From Pseudomonas taetrolens (lineage in GTDB: Bacteria > Pseudomonadota > Gammaproteobacteria > Pseudomonadales > Pseudomonadaceae): a stretch of DNA of 64,000 nt. Under the pieces are notes generated by a model that ran no database searches, had not been told where the DNA came from, and was given only the letters and a program-made list of their open reading frames with translations. Positions 36,368 through 46,589 of the stretch are shown piece after piece; the first letter of the stretch is position 1; every line of letters starts with the position of its first letter. Made by a program: the position numbers and the translations under genes. The stretch covers positions 944,001-1,008,000 of the forward strand of contig NZ_LS483370.1 in assembly GCF_900475285.1 (NCBI RefSeq), given 5' to 3'.

Positions 36368-39300
36368 TTATTTCGCGGCGGTGTTCGCTTGAAGCGGGGG
36401 ATGGCACAACGTATGGGTGCCGGGTTGCAGATAAGGCGTGAGAATGGGCGCCATGCCCTTGAGCACTTGCACAGGCAGCGCGGAGGTGAACTTGAAGGTT
36501 TCGGCCGAGCGTCCCGGGACGAATGCGGTCAGGGTGCCAAAATGATGTTCGCCGATGTAGAACACGAACGTGGCGGTGCGGTTGATTGACTTGGAACTGA
36601 TCAGGCGCCCGCCCGCGCCAAGGCTTTCGATCCGGTTATCGCCGGTGCCTGTTTTGCCTCCCATGGCCAGAGGCGAACCGTCTTTCAGGGTGAAACTGCC
36701 TGAAACCCGGCGTGCGGTACCGGCATCCACCACTTGCGACAGGGCTTCACGCAGGGCCGTGGCGACTTCGCTGGGCATCACACGCTCGCCTTTGTCGGGG
36801 TCATTGATCAAGCGTGTCTCATAGGGCGTATCTGCGGCGAAATGCAGGGTATCGATGCGTAAGACCGGCAAGCGCACGCCATCGTTAAGAATGATCCCCA
36901 TCAACTCCGACAGGGCAGCAGGGCGATCTCCGGAGCTGCCCAGCGCGGTCGCGAGCGAGGGTACCAGGTGATCGAACGGGTACCCGACTTTTTGCCAGCG
37001 CTGATGGATATCCAGAAACGCTTCGATTTCCAGCATGGTGCGGATACGACTGTCACGTGCGCTCTTGTGCCGACTCTTAAACAGCCAGCTGTACACTTCC
37101 TGACGCTCGAACTGACTGGCGGCAACCGCCTGCTGGAAAGTGGCTTGGGGATTGTTCAGTAAATAACCCAGCAACCACAGATCCAAGGGGTGGACCTTGG
37201 CTATGTAGCCTTGGTCGGGCAGGTCGTAAGCCCCGGGGCCATAGCTCTGATAGAGCCTGTCGAGACGATCATCGGGGACTTTCGCGCTGCCCAGGTGTGA
37301 GCGCACGAAGGTGTTGAATGTAGCTTGATCGGCGCTGGGGAACAGATAGCGGTGCACCGCTGACATACGAATGGCTGTGGGACGCATGCTGTCCAGAAAA
37401 GTATCCAGTCGGGCCTGGGAGTCCTTGCCTTTGTACTTTTCCAGAACTTGAGCATATAGGTCGTCCCTTCGCGGTCGGCGAAGCGACTGAGGTATTCCTG
37501 ACGCAAAGGGTTGCGATCGTCCTTGAGCAGGTCGGCATTATTGCTCGGTGCTTGATAAATGGTGTAACGCACCACGTCACGCATCAGGCGTACGAAGGGC
37601 AGGTTGATCGACTCTCGGATGGCATCGCGCAAAGTTGGGCTGCGGCCGTTGTCCTGATGACGGAAGTTGTTAAAGCGATGCATGCCGCCGCCGGTAAAGA
37701 ATCCTTCGGCAGGGCTGGCGGAATATTTGCGATCGAGTGCCGCAGCAAGCATGTTGGCGAGGCTCGAACCGGGGGTTTGGATCAGGTAGGCCAGTGCCCA
37801 TTTAGTTAGCGGGTCTTGATCGCTGATCTGGATTTTTCTCAGTTGGGCGCTGGACTGGTTGCCGTAGCGCTCGTGCAGTTCGGCAATGATTTGCAGGTAC
37901 GAAGTCATGACCCGCAGTTTGGCAGTCGACCCCAGCTCCAGTTTGCTGCCTTCATTGATGTCGAAGGGTTGGTCGGTGTTGTCGGTTTGCACCCGGGCTC
38001 GCGCGCCGTCCGGTGTGAGCTCGAACAAGGTGAAGCTGTAACGCACCTGAGCGGTGCTGCCTGGCGTCAGCAAGCGTTCGCCGAGCAATCCCAGCTTGCC
38101 GGCAAACACCGGGTCTGCCAGTTGGCGCAAATAATTGCTGACCTGCTGCTGCAGCTCAGTCTGCAGCGTACTGGTGGCCGTCAGATCGAGGCGATCGAGG
38201 TCGTAAAATGAGCGCTTGAGCAAGGACGAAAGTCGGCTTCGGGCGACGCTGATGCCCTTGTTGGTTTCGATGGGTTGAATGGTCGGCGCCACTCGCCAGT
38301 CGCGATAGGTCACGCGGCTTGCCAGCGCTGCGGCGGTCAGGGCCGGGTCGATGACATTGTTCTGCGCCAGCAGGCGGATGTGGCTGTCTGTCAGTTGCGC
38401 CAACTCCTCGCGGCCCTTGGCCAGATAATGCGACGGCCGCCTCTGGGCGATCATCAGCGAAAGCACTTCGCGCAATGCCAGGCCTCGTTGCGCCAGGCTT
38501 TCAGGGTCTGTAGCGGTGCTGGCCAGTTGTTGATTGACCTGATTGAAGTCGGCGCCGTACCACACGCGCAAGCCCTCAGCCATGCCGTGTACCTCACCGT
38601 GACCGGGCACCGCCGACAGAGGCACGCTGTTGAGGTAGTCACGTACGATTTTTTGCCGTACAGGCAGGGTTTGTGGGCCATCCTGATAAGCACGCACGCT
38701 GGCCGATATCATCTGGCGCAACTTTTCGCTGCCCGATCCCGTCAAACCGTCTGGCGAGTGGCGATATTTTTCAAGCTGGGTGGCCAACGTGCTGCCGCCC
38801 GCAGACTGTCCAGGCAAATGCAACAGCTTGGCCACTTGCGAGTAGGCGGCCATGGCAAAGCGCGGCCAGTCGACAGCCGGGTTCGCCTGAGGCTGTTTCG
38901 GGTCAAGCAGGTCTCTGTTTTCAATGAACAGTAGGCTGTGAACCACCAGCGGCGGGATGTCCGCAAAGCTCGAATACAGCTGCTGCGGATAGTGATATTG
39001 ATAGAGCGGTACCGCAGCGCAATCAGTGATTGAGAGTCCTGCCTGAATTTTTTCTGCATAGGGTACGAAAAACCCCTTTTCGGTATAGCTCAGCAGTTCA
39101 GGCGAAAAACGGGCTTGCTCGGCAATGATGTAGCCACGTTTGAGCAGCCGAGGCAGGAAATCGTCTATCGCGCTATAGCCCAAACGTTTATCAAAGGGGC
39201 CTTCGCCGGGGTAAAGCATCGAGTCGGAGGGGCCGGGCTGCATCGAGTAGCTCAGTGAACTGGCAAAGCGACTGAACTCTTTGGCCTGCAGTTTTGAGGT

Positions 39301-39477
39301 GCGTGTTTCCTTGGCGACCGCAAGTCCCAGAGCGACCAGTGCGATCACCGCGATTAACCAGAACATGCGCCAGCCATAGCGCTTGCCCCCTGGCTTTTGC
39401 GGCGGGGGCGGGGTATCCGCCAATGTCGTTTCAGGCACCGCTGTTCTACTCGAATTGGAATGCCACAGTGCGCCCAT
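36368..39477 (-). pseudogene. bifunctional glycosyltransferase/transpeptidase-like protein, interrupted by a frameshift
   Basis: Two frames together give about 1,035 residues of one protein. The first (39477 to about 37440, ~679 residues) has a membrane anchor (MFWLIAVIALVALGLAV), the GT51 murein polymerase domain (FIENRDLLD, GGSTLATQLEKYRHSP) and the start of a transpeptidase-like domain (ELGSTAKLRVMTSYLQ). The second (ending 36368) continues from TFLDSMRPTAIRMSAVHRYLF and includes the KTGTGDNRIE motif. The join is at 37437-37440: the minus strand reads GGAAAAGTAC, and one extra A restores WKKYKGKD and full continuity. The gene resembles the P. aeruginosa PA0788 type. It may be a true null mutation or a sequencing error. 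The ATG at 39477 with AGGT upstream is preferred over the GTG at 39492. Confidence 0.85.
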
Positions 39478-39846
39478 AGTTACCTGATCCACGTACGCAT
39501 ATTGGATGCGCTTGAGTGAAGCGTAGACGTTGGCAGCTCCAAACGAAAAAATTGTGTGCGCTAAAACGCAATACTTTTGCGGAGCTGCCTACTGGTTGGG
39601 AATTCCCGGTTATCTGTCGGAAACTGTAGGAATAGAGCTGTTGGACTAGGTAAATTCGCCCTAGGTAGGGGAATGACGGCGCACCAACCCTGTGCAATAC
39701 TCGCCGCCGATCTCAGTAGGGCATTTCCCTTTAGATCGGTTGACCTACAAGGCCAGGTCCGATCGTCAGGCGCGCCAGGTGACCCGCCAGGCTTGATAGA
39801 ACGCCCTGCTGATGTACACCCAATAACAATATGAGGTTGTATTTTT
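39478..39846. other. intergenic region upstream of murein synthase and permease genes
   Basis: This 369-bp divergent region must contain promoters for both flanking genes. No frame with coding character is visible, nor any convincing -35/-10 pair or -24/-12 element. An AGGTTG about 10 nt before the permease ATG is a weak ribosome site. Short dyads occur (for example GGGAATTCCC near 39598), but nothing was assigned. Confidence 0.5.
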
Positions 39847-41265
39847 ATGCCAGTCGGCAACCACCCGTCACATGGTGAAACCGTGGAAGGCGGTCCTCTC
39901 AAACGCGAACTTGGCGAACGCCATATCCGCCTGATGGCGCTTGGCGCCTGCATCGGCGTGGGCCTGTTTCTGGGCTCGGCCAAGGCCATTGAAATGGCCG
40001 GTCCGGCCATCATGCTGTCTTACATCATCGGCGGCCTGGCCATTCTGGTGATCATGCGCGCGCTGGGCGAAATGGCCGTGCACAATCCGGTAGCCGGATC
40101 TTTTGGTCGCTACGCACAAGATTATCTCGGCCCGCTGGCGGGCTTTTTGACAGGCTGGAACTATTGGTTCCTGTGGCTGGTGACCTGCGTTGCAGAAATC
40201 ACTGCGGTCGCGGTGTACATGGGCGTCTGGTTCCCCGATGTACCGCGCTGGATCTGGGCGCTGGCTGCACTGGTGAGCATGGGCTCGATCAACCTGATTG
40301 CAGTCAAGGCATTCGGTGAGTTTGAGTTCTGGTTTGCGTTGATCAAAATCGTCACCATCATTGCAATGGTCATCGGCGGCATTGGCATCATTGCCTTCGG
40401 CTTTGGTAATGATGGGGTTGCGCTGGGAATTTCCAACCTCTGGGCCCACGGCGGCTTCATGCCCAATGGTATTCAGGGTGTGTTGATGTCCCTGCAAATG
40501 GTGATGTTCGCGTACTTGGGTGTCGAGATGATCGGCCTGACTGCCGGTGAAGCCAAGAATCCGCAAAAGACCATTCCGAGTGCCATTGGCTCGGTGTTCT
40601 GGCGGATCCTGCTGTTTTACGTGGGGGCATTGTTTGTGATTCTGTCCATCTACCCGTGGAACGAGATTGGCACGCAAGGCAGCCCATTCGTCATGACCTT
40701 TGAGCGCCTGGGTATCAAGACCGCAGCAGGGATCATCAACTTTGTGGTGATTACGGCTGCACTGTCGTCTTGCAACGGCGGTATTTTCAGCACTGGTCGC
40801 ATGCTCTACAGCCTGGCGCAAAATGGCCAGGCACCTGCCAACTTTGCCACCACCTCGAAAAACGGTGTGCCTCGTCAGGCGTTGCTGCTTTCGATCGGTG
40901 CCTTGTTGCTGGGTGTACTGCTCAATTATCTGGCGCCGGAAAAAGTCTTTGTCTGGGTGACCGCGATTGCCACTTTCGGGGCGGTCTGGACCTGGACCAT
41001 GATTCTGCTGGCGCAGTTGAAGTTTCGTCGTAGCCTGAGTCGCGAAGAGGCTGCCGGTCTGAGCTATCGCATGTGGCTCTATCCGTTCAGCTCTTACGTG
41101 GCGCTGGCGTTTCTGGCGGTGGTCATCGGGCTGATGGCCTACTTTGAAGAAACACGGATTGCCCTGTACGTGGGCCCGGCATTCCTGGTGCTGCTCACTG
41201 TACTGTTCTATGTGTTCAAGCTGTCCCCTAAAACACAGTCGCCTGGTGTTTCATCGGCTAACTGA
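39847..41265 (+). CDS. APC-family amino acid permease
   Basis: A 472-residue, 12-helix transporter of the AAT (AroP/ProY/GabP) subfamily. The hallmark HIRLMALGACIGVGLFLGSAKAI of helix 1 and the EMAVHNPVAGSFGRYA motif are clear. GVEMIGLTAGEAKNPQKTIPSAI precedes helix 7. Helix content and length are normal. The closest functional group seems to be proline/alanine/histidine-type carriers, but specificity cannot be read. It stands next to the murein synthase gene as PA0789 does next to PA0788 in P. aeruginosa. Confidence 0.92.
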   Translation: MPVGNHPSHGETVEGGPLKRELGERHIRLMALGACIGVGLFLGSAKAIEMAGPAIMLSYIIGGLAILVIMRALGEMAVHNPVAGSFGRYAQDYLGPLAGFLTGWNYWFLWLVTCVAEITAVAVYMGVWFPDVPRWIWALAALVSMGSINLIAVKAFGEFEFWFALIKIVTIIAMVIGGIGIIAFGFGNDGVALGISNLWAHGGFMPNGIQGVLMSLQMVMFAYLGVEMIGLTAGEAKNPQKTIPSAIGSVFWRILLFYVGALFVILSIYPWNEIGTQGSPFVMTFERLGIKTAAGIINFVVITAALSSCNGGIFSTGRMLYSLAQNGQAPANFATTSKNGVPRQALLLSIGALLLGVLLNYLAPEKVFVWVTAIATFGAVWTWTMILLAQLKFRRSLSREEAAGLSYRMWLYPFSSYVALAFLAVVIGLMAYFEETRIALYVGPAFLVLLTVLFYVFKLSPKTQSPGVSSAN

Positions 41266-41272
41266 TTGAACT

Positions 41273-41302
41273 CGCCCCCCTCACGCATTGGCTGGGGGGG
41301 CG
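41273..41302. terminator. GC-rich hairpin between the permease and NEL-effector genes
   Basis: CGCCCCCC (41273-41280) and GGGGGGCG (41295-41302) pair around a 14-nt loop in the 55-bp gap between convergent stops. No T-run follows, so efficiency is uncertain. Confidence 0.5.
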
Positions 41303-41320
41303 TTCAACACCGCTAGAGCA

Positions 41321-44300
41321 TCACCCGGCAGCCGCATCCAGTGCTTGCCGGGTGAGGTGTCTGAGTATGTCTTTCTTCAGAAGATCGATATTAAGCAGTT
41401 GTTCGTTGTAGTCGACGTCTGTCATGGGCTCGCCCGTGAAGATGTTAGCCTCGGCAATCTCCAGTTTCAGTGCCAGTGTTTTCAAGTCAGCTTCCAGCTG
41501 CGTGCGGGCCACGCCGGATGTTCTGTCTGCCCATAAGGCCTGCTTTTCACGCAGGTTTTCAAGGTCTTCAAACTGTTGATCCAGGCGCACGTTTTCGGAT
41601 TTTATCCATTCGCCGTGTGCCGCCTCCAGATGGTCGACCCACACACCCTGTTTGAGCAGCTCGTTCACCAGATAGCCGGGCTTGTTCTCCTGGTTGATGA
41701 CAATGCGATAGGCCTCCTCGATTTGCTCTGGCTTTATCTTGGCGGCTTCACGAAATTGCATGTGCGTTGGCTGCCAGGGGAGTTCCAGGCGCTCGGCCAA
41801 ATCGACCTGATAGATCAACTGTACTTCGAGCGGGTCAGGTTTGAGCCTGCCAATTTCGGCTGAGGGTAACTGATCCGCGATGGCTCGTTGGTAGCGCGCT
41901 TGTTGCAGGGCGATTTGTGTTTGCGCGATGTCATTGAGCTGCAGCAGGCGCAGGTGGCCTTTCATCAGCTTGAGGATTTCCAGTTCTTTGGCGCTGCCTT
42001 CAAGGCGGGCGGCTTCATGCAGCAGAACCTTGAAACCCATTCGGCTGAAAACCGTTGTTGCGCGGTCCACGCAAGTTTCATTCTCGAGAGCGGCAGCGAA
42101 CAACTGCTCGCGCAGTCCAGTGTCTTCGCCGGCGGCCTCGAGCACTCGCCACACCCGGGCAGCAAGCACGGAACGCGCCTGATGGTAACCGGGCGAGATG
42201 ACCAGATCCTTGATAACACCAAAAAAGGCCGCGCTGTCGGGCTCCGCCACCAGCTTGTGCCACAGTGCTTTTCTCTGGTCCAGTGCGGCTGGCACGGATT
42301 CGTCTCTTAGCCAGAGATTGACCGGGTTATCTGACTCGGGGGCATGGGTGCGCGCCACACTGCGCAATCCGAGCCGCTCGCGCAAAGTGTCCACCTCTCG
42401 CTGCATGTCGTCGGTCAAGGGATTGTCGTGCAGTAAAAGGTTGTCGATCCGGCTGGCGCTCATTCGGAAGTAAGCGTCCGGCAAGGTGCTGATCCGGTTT
42501 TCTCGCAAGTCTACGGTGTGCAGTTCGGGGAGGGTTTCAATGCCTTGCGGCCATTGATTTATCCGGGTGTTGCGCAACCTGAGCAAGCGCAGATCGGTCA
42601 GGGCGGTAAAGTCAGGTACCACGCGCAGCGGATTGTCATTGAGCTCAAGGATCTTGAGTGTGTTCATGCGGCTGATTATTGAGGCAGTATCAGGGGTCAG
42701 GGTGATCCGGTTACCGCTCAGATAAAGCTTGGTCAAATGGGGCATGTTGCCCATCGCAACGGGGAGTTGCTCGAGCCCGGCGGATTCAAGGTCAAGCCAG
42801 CGCAAGCTGGGGAAGTGCTCCAGGAAGAGGTTGAAGTCGTTTCCCAGATACAGGTTTTTAAACTGCAATGAGCTGACATGGCTGAAGTCAGCCGTCAGGA
42901 GGGGAAGCTGGCCTACGCTGATGCCATCGATCTTCAGTTCATGGCCCTGCTCTGTTCCGTCGGCCAGTCGGATTCGTCGGGTCAGTCGTTGCCAGCAACG
43001 CTTGATGGCAAGCGCCACGTGTCTTTTATCTTCTACCCGGACATGACGAATGTGGTGCTCACTCACTGAAATCCAGTCGGGAGGTTCGTTGACCCAGGCA
43101 TCAAGGGTTTTACAGAGTTTGCTGAACTCAGCCTTCAGGTTTTCGAGGCGGGTCAGCACCGCTCGCCCGGTGAGGTTTTCAAGTCCCAGGAATTCTTGTA
43201 CGGCGTCGGGTGTGTGGGTGGGATACAGTTCTTCCATCAGGCGCAGGATTTTTCTGGGTGGTCGGCCAAAACAGGCGAGGGGAGAACGCCGGCAACGCAC
43301 GGCGCCGACCTCTGGACGCGGGTAGCCTTCGCGGCCTGTTGCCAGCTTCATGGGGGAGCGGGCATCGCGCTCGGGTGGCATTTTCAGCAGGGCCCTGAGC
43401 GCCTTGCGCGGCATGAGCGGCTGCTGTGCCAGTGCCTCCTTCAAGGCCGGGCCTTGCCAGGTATGCGGGAACCCCAGTGCGTTGCGCTGTTCATCCGGGA
43501 GCGCATGCAAAACCGAGGCATACAGATCGTCGCTGCCATGCAAGTGTTCTTCGAGGTCGCTGAAGGTCTGGTAGCGATCCCCCTCTTTGACCAGGATCTT
43601 TCGAATGGGCGCTTCAGGGGCGCCTACGCGATCAATGATGGGCCCGTGCAATGAGTGTTCACGCACCTCCAGAGTGATCTGGTCCGACCACCCGGGCATG
43701 TGCTCAAGGCTGTGCAAAATCAGCCTCTGCGTATCCGGATTGTACATTGGGTTAAAGCGTATGCTTTCGTAAGCGCGGCTCAGACGCAGCTCTTCCAGAT
43801 AGAGGCTGGCCTCTTCGGCCAACCGCAGAGGGATCTGCCCGGTATCGAGTAACTGCCAATACTCTGCACTGCGGGCGGCATTGATCAGTTCTTGCGCGGC
43901 ACATACCGGCAGCGCCGGAAACGCTTTGGTGAGCAAGCCTTGCAGCGGTGCGTGCCGGTTTTGCAACGATTGATAACGGGAGGTAAAAAGCTTGTCGAAG
44001 TGCTGCTCGGCACTTCGCACAATCCTCTTTCGCAGGGCTTCGGTTCGTACTTCCAGATTCACCGGTGTGTTCCCCAACAAGGCGCTGACTTCAGACTCGT
44101 CCAGTACCTCAAGGACGGTTTTGAGCAGGTTGCCTTCACGCAACTGCACATCCAGCACTTGCACGACCGGGACTCGTGACACCTGGCGATTGCCATATTC
44201 GGCCACTGCATGCCCGTCTTCACCGATAAAACGCAGTACTTTGGTGGCGGGCCACATGTCTTCCTGGGTCAGTAGCTGTAGCTGGGTTTGCGGATCGGCA

Positions 44301-46369
44301 CTAAGGTCGCCCCCGCGCATTTGCCGGATGAAAAAGCGCAGTTCCTGATCAATACGGAAGCGGTCGATACTGTCTTGAATCACCGCCGGCGGGGGTAAAC
44401 CATCGATATACAACTGGCGTAGAACGGGTTCTTCAATCTGGTTGATACGTAACAGATCCTCGGCCTGCTCATCACTCAATCCGGCAAACGAGGGCTCCAG
44501 CCGCCGGACCAGCGTGGTCCGGTCCCACTCCGAGAGCGACTCGGTTTCATTTTTCCAGGCGCCCTGGCCGTTGTGTGACAGCCGCGGCCGGTAAGCGTCA
44601 GGATCGGTCGGGTGCATCAGGCTGTATTGGCCATCGCTACTCTTTTGCACGCGATAGAGTTTGTCTTCCAGCGGCAGGTAAGTATTGCCCTCATGCCGCA
44701 GCAAACCCCGTTCATCGGGCCTCAAGTCAGGCGGGAGGCTGACATCATGTTCGAAGGGGGCGAGTTCGGGTTTCCAGAGCCGGGTTTCACCATCGGACAT
44801 TTGCACCGCATCCAGTCCTTCTATCAGCGGTGGAGGGATAATTTCCGTGGCCTTTCCCAGGACTGATGTGAGCTTGCCGATCCCGGCCGCGATCGCAATG
44901 TTTAACAACACGCTTTGTGCGTACGACCAGGCTTGCTTTTTTTCACCCTGTTCCCAGGCTTCGATACCATGGAACGTATCGGTCAACAGTTGGGCTGCAA
45001 ACACCGCCATCATTGCTTCACCGAGACCGGGCACGAAGAACGCCGCGACATTCAAGACCGTAATGCCTGTTTCGAGGTAATGCTCAAGGCGTTCAATCAG
45101 CGATACGCGGTCCGTCTGTGCAGTGGGTACGGCCAGGAAGCGAGCATCATCGAACAGTTTTGCGACCCGGGCTTCGTACATGTAACGGAAGAATTCTTGC
45201 GTGTGCTGAACTTCATCGAAGCGCAGGGGGGCATTCGCACCATGCTCGAAGCGTGCATTCAGGCGCTTGAGCAATTGCAGCGAGTACCGTTGCGCGGCCA
45301 GGTGAATAAAGAAACCACGGTAACCCTTGTCACTTAACTTGTTCAGCAGGTCACGATGGGCTTCGCCTTTGTTGGCGTATTCTTTAAGGCAACTGACGGG
45401 GTCGCCGGGAATATAAGGAATACAACGAGGGTCTATGGACAGATCGCTCGCATGAAAGGCAATAACGGTGTTCAAACCTGTACGGTCAAGTTCGAGGTGT
45501 TCATAGATGAAGGGCTGGTCATTGAGTGTCAATGTGCCGGGTCGGGAGCCGAAGTTTATTAAACAGGTATAAACGGCTTCGCTGATATCTTTTTTTAAAT
45601 AGGCAATATCGGCCTGAAACAATAATGAATGCCGCTCTTGCTGGATAAAGGTTTGCTCAAGTGTGGCTTTTTCAAGGCTGTCGCTCGGGAAAAAGATACC
45701 CTCAAGGTGTTGCTGGTACTGCTCGCCAATGTTCAGGTTGCGGACGAACGCGGCGAAATGTTCAGGGGGGATTGGCAACACATTGTCCGGCGCAATGGAT
45801 GACCTGCTTTTCAGGAGTCCGGACCCTGACTCGAAGGCGCCTTTGACGGTATCGCGCTCTTCAAAGTTGTGCAGGGCGGCTTGCAGCAGGGTTTGGGTCT
45901 CGGTTTTCGTGACTTCCTGGCTGTCGGGATACCGCTGGATACGTATGAAATCGTCGATATCGACCTCTGAGATGTAGATCCAGCCGCCTTCCGGCAGGGG
46001 TGTCTCATGTGTGGTACGCACGAATATGTTTTCGTGCACATCCGGCTTGTAGTTCCAGCGCGCTTGCATTGCTGGCTCCAGTACATGGGTGGCGAAGGAC
46101 TGGACAGTCCCGACCTTGTCCAGCACCGCACTGACTTCAGTGAGAGAGCGTTGATTGAGCTTCAGATGATGATGAAGTTTCAGACGCCGTGAGCGGGTTG
46201 TTTCATACCAGGGTGGAATAACTTGAGTATGACCCGGGAGGTGATCGAGAAATATCGCGGAACCCTGTTCAAGCAGGGAGGCGGCTTTTTTTGCAAGCAC
46301 GTCGTAATGAAAGCCGACTTTTTCTAAAGGCGGGGCAGAGGGGAGTTCGTTATGGATAATAACGGGCAT
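41321..46369 (-). CDS. giant dermonecrotic-toxin-domain / LRR / NEL E3 ubiquitin-ligase-type effector
   Basis: A 1,682-residue protein without a Sec signal. The N-terminal ~650 residues resemble the Pseudomonas DUF6543 (dermonecrotic toxin-like) region, with a hydrophobic stretch near 437-465 (ITVLNVAAFFVPGLGEAMM). Leucine-rich repeats occupy roughly 1160-1325 (LRWLDLESAGLEQLP, LTKLYLSGNRITL, LKILELNDNPLRVVP, LHTVDLRENRISTLP). The C-terminal ~350 residues are a NEL domain with catalytic Cys1433 in TCVDRATTVFSRM, matching the CxD motif of IpaH/SspH ligases. These enzymes ubiquitinate host proteins after delivery into eukaryotic cells. No secretion gene, chaperone gene or hrp box is adjacent. 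GC content matches the flanks. A eukaryotic target is inferred from the domain. Confidence 0.85.
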   Translation of the reverse strand: MPVIIHNELPSAPPLEKVGFHYDVLAKKAASLLEQGSAIFLDHLPGHTQVIPPWYETTRSRRLKLHHHLKLNQRSLTEVSAVLDKVGTVQSFATHVLEPAMQARWNYKPDVHENIFVRTTHETPLPEGGWIYISEVDIDDFIRIQRYPDSQEVTKTETQTLLQAALHNFEERDTVKGAFESGSGLLKSRSSIAPDNVLPIPPEHFAAFVRNLNIGEQYQQHLEGIFFPSDSLEKATLEQTFIQQERHSLLFQADIAYLKKDISEAVYTCLINFGSRPGTLTLNDQPFIYEHLELDRTGLNTVIAFHASDLSIDPRCIPYIPGDPVSCLKEYANKGEAHRDLLNKLSDKGYRGFFIHLAAQRYSLQLLKRLNARFEHGANAPLRFDEVQHTQEFFRYMYEARVAKLFDDARFLAVPTAQTDRVSLIERLEHYLETGITVLNVAAFFVPGLGEAMMAVFAAQLLTDTFHGIEAWEQGEKKQAWSYAQSVLLNIAIAAGIGKLTSVLGKATEIIPPPLIEGLDAVQMSDGETRLWKPELAPFEHDVSLPPDLRPDERGLLRHEGNTYLPLEDKLYRVQKSSDGQYSLMHPTDPDAYRPRLSHNGQGAWKNETESLSEWDRTTLVRRLEPSFAGLSDEQAEDLLRINQIEEPVLRQLYIDGLPPPAVIQDSIDRFRIDQELRFFIRQMRGGDLSADPQTQLQLLTQEDMWPATKVLRFIGEDGHAVAEYGNRQVSRVPVVQVLDVQLREGNLLKTVLEVLDESEVSALLGNTPVNLEVRTEALRKRIVRSAEQHFDKLFTSRYQSLQNRHAPLQGLLTKAFPALPVCAAQELINAARSAEYWQLLDTGQIPLRLAEEASLYLEELRLSRAYESIRFNPMYNPDTQRLILHSLEHMPGWSDQITLEVREHSLHGPIIDRVGAPEAPIRKILVKEGDRYQTFSDLEEHLHGSDDLYASVLHALPDEQRNALGFPHTWQGPALKEALAQQPLMPRKALRALLKMPPERDARSPMKLATGREGYPRPEVGAVRCRRSPLACFGRPPRKILRLMEELYPTHTPDAVQEFLGLENLTGRAVLTRLENLKAEFSKLCKTLDAWVNEPPDWISVSEHHIRHVRVEDKRHVALAIKRCWQRLTRRIRLADGTEQGHELKIDGISVGQLPLLTADFSHVSSLQFKNLYLGNDFNLFLEHFPSLRWLDLESAGLEQLPVAMGNMPHLTKLYLSGNRITLTPDTASIISRMNTLKILELNDNPLRVVPDFTALTDLRLLRLRNTRINQWPQGIETLPELHTVDLRENRISTLPDAYFRMSASRIDNLLLHDNPLTDDMQREVDTLRERLGLRSVARTHAPESDNPVNLWLRDESVPAALDQRKALWHKLVAEPDSAAFFGVIKDLVISPGYHQARSVLAARVWRVLEAAGEDTGLREQLFAAALENETCVDRATTVFSRMGFKVLLHEAARLEGSAKELEILKLMKGHLRLLQLNDIAQTQIALQQARYQRAIADQLPSAEIGRLKPDPLEVQLIYQVDLAERLELPWQPTHMQFREAAKIKPEQIEEAYRIVINQENKPGYLVNELLKQGVWVDHLEAAHGEWIKSENVRLDQQFEDLENLREKQALWADRTSGVARTQLEADLKTLALKLEIAEANIFTGEPMTDVDYNEQLLNIDLLKKDILRHLTRQALDAAAG

Positions 46370-46589
46370 GGTCGCATGTCCATAGTGCTAGAGATCATTT
46401 GAGTCTAGGCAGAAGGGAGGGCGTAAAAAAGATGAAAGACTCGATGCGAGCAGGGCGCCAGTTATAAGTTATTTGAACGTTTTATATAGATAGTTAGTGC
46501 CGTTTTAGTGGGCTTTTCATATAGAAGTTGCGGCTTGTTGCCACATGCCCCAAAGGAACATATGGCAGCCTTGGCCGAGTCCGGTGTAC
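46370..46589. other. AT-rich upstream region of the NEL effector gene
   Basis: A 220-bp gap. The part from 46460 to 46530 (TTATAAGTTATTTGAACGTTTTATATAG) is markedly AT-rich for this genome and could hold the effector promoter or a silencer site. No GGAACC-type hrp box and no -24/-12 element were found. Confidence 0.45.

Noticed and set aside
46370..46450. HrpL-type (hrp box) promoter ahead of the NEL effector gene
   Set aside because: Searched both strands for GGAACC with CCAC at about 16 bp; none present.
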